DNA of 64,000 bases, from contig NC_013511.1 of the NCBI RefSeq assembly GCF_000085865.1, positions 62,001 to 126,000 on the forward strand, given 5' to 3'. Positions 44,536 through 55,397 of the stretch are shown piece by piece; the stretch's first letter is position 1; each line of letters starts with the position of its first letter. A model generated the notes under the pieces. That model made no database searches. It saw nothing but the letters and a program-made list of their open reading frames with translations, and had not been told where the DNA came from. The stretch is from Metamycoplasma hominis ATCC 23114 (GTDB taxonomy: Bacteria > Bacillota_I > Bacilli_A > Mycoplasmatales > Metamycoplasmataceae). The position numbers were made by a program, and so were the translations under genes.

Positions 44536-45381
44536 TTATTTATTTTTAACATAATTAGCTTTTTTAAAAAATATAAATTGTTTTTCTTTTGTTTTTGCAA
44601 TCAAAACAATAAATAAGATAAATGTTGGTATATAAACTAAATTAATTAGATAAATATTATTGCATAAAGGATTAAGCGTCATTGTTATACTTGAAAGTGA
44701 AAACAGCGTATTTAAAATTTCAGGGAAAACTATAGAACTTAAAACAATAATCAAATAGTTTGTGAGTCTATCATGGCTAATTTGATAAAAAAGAGTACCC
44801 AAAATAAGTGATATTAGATATATTAATATAATTACAAAAGTAAACAATATTGCTTTTTTGAAGTTATTGGTGATTTTTATTAATAAAAAACTTAATAAAA
44901 ATCAATAGGTTAATCTAAAAATATAAACATAAAAATATTCAATAATTTTTGTATTTTCTAAATATACAGGAGTTTTTGTATTTCAATGTCTGTGGATGAT
45001 TTCATAAAAATTTTGTTTAATAAACAAAATCATTACGTTAATTAAAAATATTACAATCAATGATATTGCAGTCGTCAATATTATTATTAAATAGTTTCTT
45101 CTTTTTTCTTTGTGATCAAGTTCTATACTTCGTTTTGATAAATATCGTTTAACAAAATAGAAGTTTAAAAATAGTCCTATTGATAATAATGCCAAAAGAA
45201 GCTGGGTAGTATAAGAAGGAGCAATTAAAAATATTTGATTTATTAAAGGAAATAGATTAAATTGGTCGATTTGACCATCTATTTTTAACATTATTGCTGA
45301 TACTAAAAGATAAATTACAAATCCTGCTAGCAATATTCAATATGGCAGAAATAGTAGTAATTGTTTTTTATTTTTTTTCAT
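44536..45381 (-). CDS. Polytopic membrane protein of unknown function
   Basis: 281 codons from the ATG at 45381 (GGAG upstream). Very hydrophobic, with about seven predicted helices: near the N-terminus (LLLFLPYWILLAGFVIYLLV), two in the first half around short charged loops, and four in the second half. The layout (an N-terminal helix, a large loop, then pairs of helices) resembles an ABC-type permease or integral subunit, but no diagnostic motif is visible. The next gene upstream on the strand starts at 46131; a shared transcript is possible. TGA is Trp. Confidence 0.7.
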
Positions 45382-45480
45382 TAACAAATTTCTCCATTTC
45401 ACTATGCATGGTAAATAAATGAATATATAGTTTTAGCTCCATATGCGATAATTAATTTTTATTTTAGCTATTGTTAATAT

Positions 45481-46131
45481 CTAATTATTTTTTAGTTTCT
45501 TGGATATAATATCATTTGCTTTTTCAATTCATAAACTCATTTGGTTATGAATGTAATTGTAAAATCAACTAGATTTGTTTAAATATTCTTCATTAAATTT
45601 TTTTAATTCGAAACTAAAAGTATTTGCTGCTTCTAATAGTAATGCTTCGTATTTTGTATTATCCAATGTTTTAAATAGTTGTTCAAGTTCCTTTTTTGCA
45701 TCTTCTGGGTTGCAATATATATAAAAGGGTTTAATAATATTATTTTGGATTTTTGTCATAATAATAAAGCAATAATTAAGGTCTTCATCATTGACAAAAT
45801 TTAATAGTTTTTTTATTAGTTTTTGAATAATATAACTTGCTTGGTAATTATCTTCATCATTTGAATTGCTGAATTTAAATTGGTATTCTGTTTCTTCATC
45901 AAATAATTGATTATCAGCAACAAATGCTTGGTTTATATCACAATATAAACCTTGAAAATTATCAATGTCATATTGACTTAAATTATTTGATATTGAAGTT
46001 AGAAGTACTTCATTATCGTGTTTTATTTTTGAAGCCTTTGCATAAATTGTAAATTCGATTGTTCTAACAAGCGGAATTAATTTATATTCATCAACATCAT
46101 TCAAAGGTAATAGTAATCTAGAACAAATCAT
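45481..46131 (-). CDS. Hypothetical cytosolic protein
   Basis: 216 codons from the ATG at 46131, chosen because GGAGAAAG precedes it; a longer ORF upstream would run into the SRP RNA terminator. Acidic, rich in Asn, Asp, Tyr and Leu, with no signal peptide or membrane segment. Sequence such as ICSRLLLPLNDVDEYKLIPLVRTIEF and YCFIIMTKIQNNIIKPFYIYC suggests a mixed alpha/beta fold. The family is not recognised. TGA codons near the C-terminus are Trp. Confidence 0.7.
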
Positions 46132-46150
46132 ATACTTTCTCCAATCTAAT

Positions 46151-46234
46151 AAAAAAACCACAAGACATAATACTTCTCGATATGGCTGCTATATTTCTAT
46201 CCTGACCAAGTTACAAGGTTATCATTCTCATGGC
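46151..46234 (-). ncRNA. ffs: Signal recognition particle RNA (4.5S/small cytoplasmic type)
   Basis: The minus-strand sequence carries the diagnostic SRP domain IV: GGTCAGG-ATA-GAAA-TAT-AGCAGCC, with a GAAA tetraloop and the asymmetric internal loops that bind Ffh. The ends GCCATGAGA (46234-46226) and TCTTGTGGT (46166-46158) pair along nine positions with wobbles. TATAAT (46246-46241) lies 7 bases upstream of the 5' end, and a run of seven T ends the RNA. About 84 nt, lacking the Alu domain, as in other mycoplasmas. Confidence 0.93.
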
Positions 46235-46308
46235 ATAATAATTATACTAAAAAACAACTATTAATACAAAAACTATTCAATATTTTGATTAATTTAACAA
46301 TTTAATTC

Positions 46309-46476
46309 TTATTTTTTATTGCCCTTGTAGTTGCTATTGTTTGGGTTCAATTGATTAGAATGATTGTTTAAATTTGATCTGTATGCTGAGTTATTAGAAT
46401 TATTTTGATTTGAATAATTATTCATTTGTTGTCTTGTATGTGTGTTTCCACTTACTTTATTATTTTTGTCATTCAT
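46309..46476 (-). CDS. Small Asn/Ser-rich protein following rnc
   Basis: 55 codons with a good AGGAG site before the ATG; that site overlaps the rnc stop region, so the two are likely co-transcribed and coupled. The composition is extreme: Asn, Ser and Gln make up more than half, with repeats of QNNSNNS and NHSNQLNPNNS, ending in a basic YKGNKK. It has no hydrophobic segment. It is probably disordered; a nucleic-acid or RNA-processing link is suggested only by the neighbour. Function unknown. Confidence 0.55.
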   Translation of the reverse strand: MNDKNNKVSGNTHTRQQMNNYSNQNNSNNSAYRSNLNNHSNQLNPNNSNYKGNKK

Positions 46477-46485
46477 AATTTACTC

Positions 46486-47334
46486 CTAATTTTTATATTC
46501 ATTCGGCAATCCATAATGATCACAAAGCACAATGTATGCTGCCATTTTTTTAGCAAGTTTTTTTGATGTGCCATATCCTTCTGTGTATTTAGTCCATAAG
46601 CCCATTCATTGAAGATTTCTAAAATTAACATTACATCTGCAATGTCATCATTGTTTGCCGTTATTATCAATTATAGGTTTTTCTGATATTTGATATATTG
46701 GCATTGAGCATTCACCACGCTCTGCTAATTCTTTTAATGTATTGATAGCATTTTCTAATTTAAATTTATCCGGTCTTTTTTCTCTGCAATCAACATCTTT
46801 AAAAAAATGTTCAATATCTAACATCTTTATAATGATGTTTTTTAAACGCTTAATATCTCAACCACTGTCAATTGCTATTGCACCAATTATAGCTTCAAAT
46901 AAATCAGCTTTCACACTATCTTGATTAGCAACATTATTTCTTTTATCATTATCTCCTAAAACTAAATACTTAGCAAAACCTAATTTATTAATTTTTTTAG
47001 CTAGTGTTTTATTGCTTACGATTTGATTTTTTAAATCAGTAAAATCGGATTCATTTTTATTGGCTATAAGGCAATATTCTTCAAGATCTTCATATTTGTT
47101 GTAATATTGCGAAGCCGATTTTAAAAAGCCAAATTCTTCTGCCATTAGTTGAACTACGCAAAAGCTCAAAACTGAATCTCCTATAAATTCAAGAACTTCA
47201 TTATTTTAAACTCCATATTGATTTGAATAAGAACTTCTAGTAAATGCTTGATAAAGTAAAAATTTATTTTTGAAGAAATATCCTATTGTATATTCAATTT
47301 GATAAATATATTCTTGCCATTCTTCTATTCCCAT
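46486..47334 (-). pseudogene. rnc: Ribonuclease III with an in-frame TAA at codon 43
   Basis: Processes rRNA precursors and double-stranded RNA. From ATG 47334 the frame runs 282 positions to TAG 46488-46486 with TGA as Trp. Codon 43 (47208-47206) is TAA, immediately before the signature NNEVLEFIGDSVL. The rest is intact: the nuclease domain with DLFEAIIGAIAIDSG, and the C-terminal dsRNA-binding domain (KYTEGYGTSKKLAKKMAAYIVL). A restart at TTG 47169 would lack the catalytic signature. The frame is otherwise undamaged, so the stop is recent, a sequencing error, or read through. Confidence 0.85.
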
Positions 47335-47340
47335 ATTTGA

Positions 47341-47696
47341 ATTTTTCCTTTCTAAAATAATTATTGTTCAATAGTTAAAATATGCTTTTGTTATATATTT
47401 TAAATTTTATTTAATTAAGGCAAAATAATTTTTATAATATAGTCCATCTAAACTTCTTTATTTTTAAGTGGCAAAAAAGTTTAAATAATACTTATTATTC
47501 AACTACTTTAACAAAACTAAATTATTGAACAATTTAATTATACTTTATATTAAATTATGACTTTCTTTTATTTAAAAATGAATTTAAGCGTATATATATT
47601 AATTTTTGCAAAATAATATTGCAATGTGAGTTTTATTTGATTTTAGCGTTTTATAATAATTTAAATAATATAATATTTATGTATTTAGGAGAAATT
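47341..47696. other. Gene-free divergent region between rnc and the cyclotransferase-like gene
   Basis: 356 AT-rich bases. ATTGTTCAAT (about 47361-47370) and ATTGAACAAT (about 47523-47532) are complementary across about 150 bases. TTTTTATAATATAG (about 47439) contains a -10-like box on the plus strand, followed by TAAACTT/AAGTTTA (about 47458-47484). This might be a folded RNA, but no terminator is clear. AGGAG stands 6 bases before the next ATG. Confidence 0.35.
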
Positions 47697-48623
47697 ATGT
47701 CAAACTAAGAAAAAATTTATGTTTTTAGTTATGGAACTATTCAAGATCCACAATTTTATAAAGAATTATTACCAAACTCAAAGCCAATGCCTGCAATATT
47801 AAACGGTTATGCAAAATGTGTTGATGAAACAATGTATTTTTTATTAAAAAAAGATTTGTCAAGTCAAGTTAAGGGAAGCGTATTTGAAATTAATAAAGAA
47901 GAATTGTTTTTAATTGATAGATGGGAATTATTTCCTCAATATCAAAGATTTCAAGTCAATGTTTTATTAACCGAAACAAATGAAATTTTAGAAAATGTTT
48001 ATGTATATACAAAATTAGAAGTTGGAAAATATTATTTAGCAACAGATGATATGGGATTTTCTAGAAATCCTAATGCCAATGAAAATAATTTAAATGCTTT
48101 TATTGAAATGGAAAAGGCAATAAAAGATTTTCCATTAACTGACTATATATTTTTATATGACATAAACGAACAAGAATTTGAAGAAATTAATAAATTAACT
48201 CACCCTTATGCTGCTTTAATTATTGATGATAAGGAAAATAGAAATTATGTTGCAATTCACGGATCAATTTTTGCAATTAAAGAAGATGGTAAAATGTATG
48301 CAGCCTTAACTTCGTTTAGCCAAAAATCAAATTTAAATAGTATTTTTTATTATCAAGCATTTAATGAAAAGTTATTAAATAGCAAACCAGAAATAACGTT
48401 AAAATCGTTATATGATAATACAAATATAGATTTTTTAATTAATAAAAAACCTGTTTATTATTTAAGCTCAAGAGAAGACAAAACAATCAATGAAACTCAA
48501 GTTGGTTGATATGAAAATAAAGCCTTTGAATTAGTTGAAAAAGATTTTGACATTGATCCATTTATTCGCTTTAATAAAATGTTAAAAGCATTTTTTGATA
48601 CAAAACAAAAAAATGATAAATAA
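47697..48623 (+). pseudogene. Gamma-glutamylcyclotransferase-like (AIG2/GGCT fold) protein with TAA at codon 4
   Basis: ATG at 47697 follows an excellent TTTAGGAG site, but codon 4 (47706-47708) is TAA. The same frame then runs uninterrupted to 48623, 305 more codons with one TGA (Trp). The N-terminus YVFSYGTIQDPQFY is the GGCT-fold signature (YGTLR/Q), followed by GYAKCVDE and a glutamate-bearing strand, covering about 110 residues. The remaining 190 residues are not recognised. No ATG start lies downstream before residue 31. The stop overlaps the uvrC start by 11 bases, so they form an operon. Confidence 0.75.
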
Positions 48624-50319
48624 AGAAATAATTATAAAAAATGTGCCACATAAACCCGGAGTTTATTTATGAAAAAATAAAAATGGCAATATTATTTATG
48701 TTGGCAAAGCAAAAGATTTGAAAAATAGAATGTTGCAATACTTTGATATAAAAATGCAAAATTCTTTTAAAACAGAAAAAATGAGGCAAGAGATTGCCGA
48801 TTTTTCTACAATCATTTTAAGCTCGGAACGTGAAGCATTTATTGAAGAAAGAAAATTGATTGATTTTTACAAGCCATTTTACAATGTTCTTTTTCCAACT
48901 AGAGATAGTTTCCCTTATATAAGAGTTAAATTACTAAGTACTAATAAATTAATAATTGATATAAAAAATCATTATAAAAAAGAACCAAATTCTATATATT
49001 ATGGTCCTATTCCTGACAATAAAAATTTCAAACCATTAATTAGATATTTGAATCATTTACTACTTTCTAAGGATGGAATCATAATTGAAAAACAAAGTCC
49101 TGAATTTGCAAAGCAGAGATTTGAACAAGCCAAATCAATCATGAAATTTGGTCCTGATTTTAAAAGAAATTTAAAACAAAAAATCAATGAGGCAATTGAA
49201 ATGAACCTGTTTGAGCAGGCGAGATTTTATGACCAAATTTTAGATTTATTAAATTACAATAAACAAAGTCAAAATATTTTTATAAAAACTATCAAAGATA
49301 TTGATGTCTTTGGTTTTTATCAATATCAAAACTATATGATGGTTAATGTTATGATTTATAAAAATGGATCATTAGTAAATTCTTACGACTATATTTTTGA
49401 AATAATATTGAATGAACATGAATTTGTTAATCAATTTATTGATGAATTTTATGTTAATAATCAATTACCGGCTCAAATAATAATACCTTTAAAATATTAT
49501 GAATTAGGTGGATTTGATTATAATGACAAAGTAAGCGCGCCATTGAACAAATTAAACAAAAACTTGATTGATATTGCTATTGAGAATGCATCAAATAATA
49601 TTGAACAAAAAATAAAAAATTATTTGAGTAAGCAAACAAAAGACAATGAAATTTTCAATAAATTATGTTCATATTTGAATGTTTATGCAGAGAGAATTGT
49701 TTTATTTGACAATTCATTTTTATCAAATACTAACGAAGTAATAGGAGCAGCTTGCTATTTTAAAAATGGCCAAGCTTTTAAAAAATTCTACCGTTTCTAT
49801 AATTTAAAATTGAATTTATTAAGAAATGCTGATGTTGAATATATGCAACAAACTTCCTTTAATTATTTAAAAGATTTGGGAGATCAAGTTGATGTTGTTA
49901 TTGTTGATGGTTCAATTGGTCAAATAAATGAAGTTAAAAAATCAATGGCATTTTTAAATTTAAATATTCCTCTATTCGGGCTGGTTAAAAATAGTAAACA
50001 TGAAACTCAAAAATTAATTGATTCAAACAACAACGAAATTAAAATAGATGACCAAGATGTATTTAATTTGCTTTCAAGAATGCAAACAGAGGTTGATAGG
50101 TTTGCAAAATATAGATATAACCAAAAACAAAGAAAATCAATGTTATCTAATCCTCTATTAAAAATAAAAGGTATTGGATTTAAGACAATAGAAAAATTAA
50201 TTAATTATTTTGGCAGTTATAAAAAAATTCAACAAGCTTCTTTTGATGAAATATCAAAGGTAGCAAACAAAAAAGTTGCTAAGCTAATTTGTGAAGACAA
50301 AGGGGAATCGTTTTATTAA
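48613..50319 (+). CDS. uvrC: Excinuclease ABC subunit C
   Basis: Makes both incisions around bulky DNA lesions with UvrB. 568 codons. It has the GIY-YIG nuclease domain (PGVYLWKN...IIYVGKAKDLKNRM, about 13-39), a UVR motif (EAIEMNLFEQARFYDQI, about 193-209), the RNase H-like C-terminal nuclease (VVIVDGSIGQINE) and a terminal helix-hairpin-helix pair (KIKGIGFKTIEKLINYFGS). TGA is Trp. The ATG at 48613 lies inside the previous gene. Confidence 0.95.
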
Positions 50320-50383
50320 ATTATTTTTCAAAAATATTAAAAAAATTTTTAAATGGTGTAAAATAATAAAGCAACAAAATAAT

Positions 50384-50459
50384 GGTCGTGTAGCTCAGGG
50401 GATAGAGTACGTGCCTTCTAAGCATGTGGTCGCAGGTTCGAATCCTGCCACGATCGCCA
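50384..50459 (+). tRNA. tRNA-Arg (anticodon TCT)
   Basis: 76 nt with encoded CCA. Acceptor GGTCGTG/CACGATC with one G.T pair, anticodon loop CTTCTAA giving TCT (reads AGA), T-loop GGTTCGAATCC. Confidence 0.97.
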
Positions 50460-50528
50460 TTTTTTTTATTCATTTTTTTAAAAAAATAAAAAATATGTAT
50501 ATAATTATTAACGCATACAATTAAATAC

Positions 50529-50602
50529 GCGAGTGTAGTTTAATGGTAGAACATCAGCCTTCCAAGCTGAATACGTGGGTCCGATTCCCATCACTTGCAC
50601 CA
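50529..50602 (+). tRNA. tRNA-Gly (anticodon TCC)
   Basis: 74 nt with CCA. Acceptor GCGAGTG/CACTTGC, anticodon loop CTTCCAA giving TCC. Confidence 0.97.
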
Positions 50603-50604
50603 TT

Positions 50605-50678
50605 GCGGATGTAGTTCAATGGTAGAACATCAGGTTGCCAATCTGAATACGTGGGTCCGATTCCCATCATCCGCACCA
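50605..50678 (+). tRNA. tRNA-Gly (anticodon GCC)
   Basis: 74 nt with CCA, two bases after the first glycine tRNA. Acceptor GCGGATG/CATCCGC, anticodon loop TTGCCAA giving GCC. D- and T-arms are almost identical to the TCC copy, indicating tandem duplication. Confidence 0.97.
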
Positions 50679-50696
50679 TTTGAGTAAAGTTCACCA

Positions 50697-50732
50697 AAAT
50701 TGACATAGGCTAAGGCTTGTGTCAATTTTTAT
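50697..50732 (+). terminator. Terminator of the tRNA cluster
   Basis: AAATTGACA (50697-50705) pairs with TGTCAATTT (50720-50728), followed by TTT. Confidence 0.8.
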
Positions 50733-51122
50733 TTATAAAATCGCGCGAATACTGTTACTGCCATATTTCATAAAATCTTAAATCTGACAGTTATTATGGT
50801 TAATAAACATCGGCTCTTTTTTTTATTATTTTCTTTATTTTTTATTAAATAATAAGGTGCAATAAAAAATTCAAATTAAAAATTAAAGTTTGAAATATGA
50901 ATAAAAAAAGTATGCAAAGACGTACTAAAACCATTATGATATTATTTTTATTTTATATTGAAATAAGCATTTAATTACGAGTTTAAATTTTTGTCCTATT
51001 TTAAGGCTATACATCTTTTTTGTTTTTAAAACATATTGATGTTTAATTTATTATAATTAACTTAATATTTAGCAAATACATTAATTGACTAAATATTAAC
51101 CTTAAAAATATAAAGGAAAATT
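50733..51122. other. Gene-free spacer after the tRNA cluster
   Basis: 390 bases, AT-rich, with no convincing ORF or RNA on either strand. ACTGTTA/CTGACAGT-like elements near 50750-50795 could pair but lack a promoter or terminator. TAAAGGAAAATT at the end is the ribosome-binding region of the next gene. Confidence 0.4.
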
Positions 51123-51716
51123 ATGGCAAAAGTATTAATAATATATGGTTCAGTTATACCAAGAGAAAATTCAATTTCAACAAAAATGTTAGATCTTTTT
51201 GTTGATGAATATAAAAGAAATAATATTAATGATGAAATAAAAATTCTTGATTTAAATAATGAAGATATGTATTCATTAACTGACAAGAATTTTAAATTGT
51301 TTTATAGTGAAGAAAACTCTGACAAATATATAAATTTATTGAAGTCTGTTGATAAAGTTGTTATGAATGCGCCGATGATAAACTTCAATATTCCAACTAT
51401 AATCAAGGCATTTTTTGACCGTATTGCAGTTGCAAATAAAACATTTTCATATAAATACGCAAGCAAAGGTTCTTCAATTGGTTTATTGAATAATTTAAAA
51501 GTTCAAATAATTGCAACGCAAGGAGCTCCATTAGGTTGATATCCATGAGCAAGTCATATTAATTATCTTGAAGGAATGTGAAAGTTTTTAGGTGCAAATC
51601 TTTCAGAAAGCATTTTATTAGCTGGCACAAAAGTTGAACCTTTAAATAAAATGCAACCTCATGAAATGGTTGAAACTATTAGTAAAGAAATTATTAAAAA
51701 AGCAAGCATATTTTAA
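51123..51716 (+). CDS. azoR: FMN-dependent NADH-azoreductase-like flavoprotein
   Basis: Flavodoxin-fold oxidoreductase (AzoR/AcpD family), probably a quinone or electrophile reductase using NADH and FMN. 197 codons. VLIIYGS near the N-terminus matches the flavodoxin beta1-loop, MNAPMINFNIPTIIKAFFDRI (about 80-100) matches the flavin-binding region, and FSYKY followed by ATQGAP completes the family pattern. TGA codons near 51538-51580 are Trp. It is monocistronic with an AAGGA signal. Confidence 0.85.
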
Positions 51717-51727
51717 TTATTTTTTGT

Positions 51728-51818
51728 TATAATGTAAATGCAATTTTTATTGCCACATTAAAGTGGAAGAATTTGAAACAAATTCGTTTGAACCACTATA
51801 ATCGAAAGGATTTTATTT
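51728..51818 (+). promoter_or_regulatory. rplK-rplA promoter and leader hairpin
   Basis: TATAAT (51728-51733) starts a leader containing AGTGG (51762-51766)/CCACT (51793-51797), which encloses GAATTTG-AAA-CAAATTC, before a GAAAGGA site. Ribosomal protein L1 represses this operon through a leader element in other bacteria; here the hairpin is a candidate site. Confidence 0.5.
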
Positions 51819-52262
51819 ATGGCTAAAAAAGTAGTCAAGAAAGCAAAATTACAATTTGCTGCCGGCCAAGCAAAACCAGGCCCAGCATTGGCTGGTGTTG
51901 GTATTAACATGCCAGAATTTACAAAGGCATTTAATGACAAAACAAGAGAAAGAGGAAATGAACCAGTTCCTGTTTTAATTACTGTTTATGAAGATAAATC
52001 ATTTGAATTTAAATTATTTACTTCTCCAACATCATACAAGTTAATCGAAGCTGCCAAAATTAAAAAAGGTAGCGGAGTTGCAAACAAAGAAAAAGTTGGT
52101 TCTATAACAATTGATCAATTAAGAGCAATTGCAGAATATAAATTACCTGATTTAAATACAACTAAAATTGATTCAGCAATGAAACAAGTAGCTGGTACTG
52201 CAAAGAATATGGGAATTACAGTTGAAGGTTATGACGAATGACTAAAAGGAAGTGCTAACTAA
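51819..52262 (+). CDS. rplK: 50S ribosomal protein L11 (uL11)
   Basis: Part of the GTPase-associated centre of the 50S subunit. 147 codons. QFAAGQAKPGPALAGVGINMPEFTKAFN (about 10-37) is the conserved N-terminal domain, and the C-terminal rRNA-binding domain ends in KNMGITVEGYDEW. One TGA (52239-52241) is Trp. Its stop overlaps the rplA start by one base (TAATG). Confidence 0.98.
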
Positions 52263-52954
52263 TGGCTAAAAGAATTACAAAAAACATTAAAAATGTTAAA
52301 AGCTTAGTTAATAAAAAAGACGTATTCCCTCTTGCAGATGCTATTGAATTAGCAAAAAAAGCTTCATTTGCAAAATTTGATGAATCTGTTGATATTGCAA
52401 TTAGATTAAATCTTGATACAAGAAAATCAGATCAACAATTACGTGGATCAGTTGTACTTCCACACGGTACAGGAAAATCAGTTAAAGTTTTAGTAGCAAC
52501 TGACGAAGTTTCAGCCCAAAAAGCTTCATTAGAAGCTGGAGCAGATTTTGTTTACAGTTCAGCTGAATTACCAGAAGTATTAAATCAAGATAAATATGAT
52601 TTTGATGTAATAGTTGCCGATCCTAAAATGATGTTAGTTTTAGGAAAATTTGGTAAAAAATTAGGACCTAAAGGTTTAATGCCAAACCCAAAAACAGGAA
52701 CAGTTACAATCAATCCTGCTAAAGCTGTTGAAGAACTTAAAAAAGGTAAAGCAAATTATCGTGCTGATAAGGGTGGAATTGTTCACGCCTCATTTGGTAA
52801 GAAATCAATGGAAACAAATGTTCTAGCAGAAAATGCTGATACTATTATTCAAACAATTAAGAGATTAAAACCTCAAACAGTTAAGGGTACATATGTTTTA
52901 AATATTACCGTTTCAACTTCTATGGGTCAATCTGTTAAAGTAAGAATTGATTAA
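52262..52954 (+). CDS. rplA: 50S ribosomal protein L1 (uL1)
   Basis: Forms the mobile L1 stalk that helps release deacylated tRNA. 230 codons. KFDESVDIAIRLNLDTRKSDQQLRG near the N-terminus, the signature LGPKGLMPNPKTGTV (about 138-152) and a C-terminal TYVLNITVSTSMGQSVKV agree with the family. It is translationally coupled to rplK. Confidence 0.98.
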   Translation: MAKRITKNIKNVKSLVNKKDVFPLADAIELAKKASFAKFDESVDIAIRLNLDTRKSDQQLRGSVVLPHGTGKSVKVLVATDEVSAQKASLEAGADFVYSSAELPEVLNQDKYDFDVIVADPKMMLVLGKFGKKLGPKGLMPNPKTGTVTINPAKAVEELKKGKANYRADKGGIVHASFGKKSMETNVLAENADTIIQTIKRLKPQTVKGTYVLNITVSTSMGQSVKVRID

Positions 52955-52962
52955 TATGTTGA

Positions 52963-52991
52963 AAAAAAGCAGTCTTAACACTGCTTTTTTA
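52963..52991 (+). terminator. rplKA terminator
   Basis: AAAAAAGCAG, a TCTTAACA loop and CTGCTTTTTT. Confidence 0.9.
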
Positions 52992-53024
52992 TTTGTTTTT
53001 AATAAAAAAACAAAATTGTTAAAA

Positions 53025-53056
53025 TAAAAAATACCTCAAAATTAGAGGTATTTTTT
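53025..53056 (-). terminator. eno terminator
   Basis: AAAAAATACCTC pairs with GAGGTATTTTTT across a 7-base loop. It is symmetric, and on the minus strand it lies directly after the eno stop. Confidence 0.9.
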
Positions 53057-53064
53057 AAATTTAG

Positions 53065-54453
<1,389 letters not shown>

Positions 54454-54641
54454 TTATTTAAAATAAAAGCTAAAAATAAATGCACATCATTTATGTTAGT
54501 TTACATAACAATTATATTATTAATTTTTAAAGGTAAAAAAATAATTGTTATTTTGTGTGTTCAATCTAAAAGAAACATAATTTTAAAAATATTTTTACGT
54601 AATGAAAAATTGCGATTTTAAATTAGTGTAAAATTTTATTT

Positions 54642-55355
54642 ATGAATAACATTGATAATAATTTATTTTTTATTGAAGAAGAAATTAAAAAAATTGAAAA
54701 AATTGCAAAAGAAGACCCACTTAAAGCAATTTATATTTTAGATGAAGACAAAAAACAATTCTCTCTAAAAGAGGACTTGGATGATTTAGATGCATTGAGG
54801 GATAACATTGAGTTTCAACTTAAGAAACAAAATTTAATAACCTCAACAAAACTTGATACATTAAGTTTAATAAATAGTTTAAAAAACAAAAAAATGGGTT
54901 ATGCATTTATGCTAAGCTACAACGAACTTAAAAAACGAGATGATATAGCAAAATATGCAATTGAATTTCAAGATTTTTTTAAAGGAAATGATTTTGATAG
55001 TAAAGGATTTCAAACATTGATTTATGACTTATTAGTCAATAGCAATATTGATTTTGAATACGATATTCAAAATAAAAAAATTAATCCCAAAAAATTAGGA
55101 TCATTATTAAAGAATGCTGAAATTCAAAAGATGCAAGATGAAATCATTGCAACTTTTGATAAAGATATTTCAAAAAACAAGGTTGCAAGACAAGTGTTTT
55201 CAGCGTATTTATTTCAAAATTGAGTTGCAATCTTATTGCACGAAACAAAAGACGATTATTTAAAAATATCACACGTAATTGAAGTAATTTTAGGTAATCA
55301 AACGTCAGATTCACTTTCCAAAGAAGAAAAAGAGTTATATAACATTTTTAAATAA
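54642..55355 (+). CDS. DUF3196-like protein (MG237 type)
   Basis: 237 codons, acidic and largely helical: a glutamate/lysine-rich N-terminus (IEEEIKKIEKIAKEDPLKAIYILDEDK) in a TPR-like style, and no membrane segments. The order of this gene followed by tig matches MG237-MG238 in M. genitalium, so it is assigned to that conserved mycoplasma family of unknown function. There is no Shine-Dalgarno sequence. TGTAAAAT ends 8 bases before the ATG, suggesting a leaderless mRNA. One TGA is Trp. Confidence 0.75.
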
Positions 55356-55397
55356 ATTATTATGTATAATTTATAACATTAAACTAAAGGAGCATTT

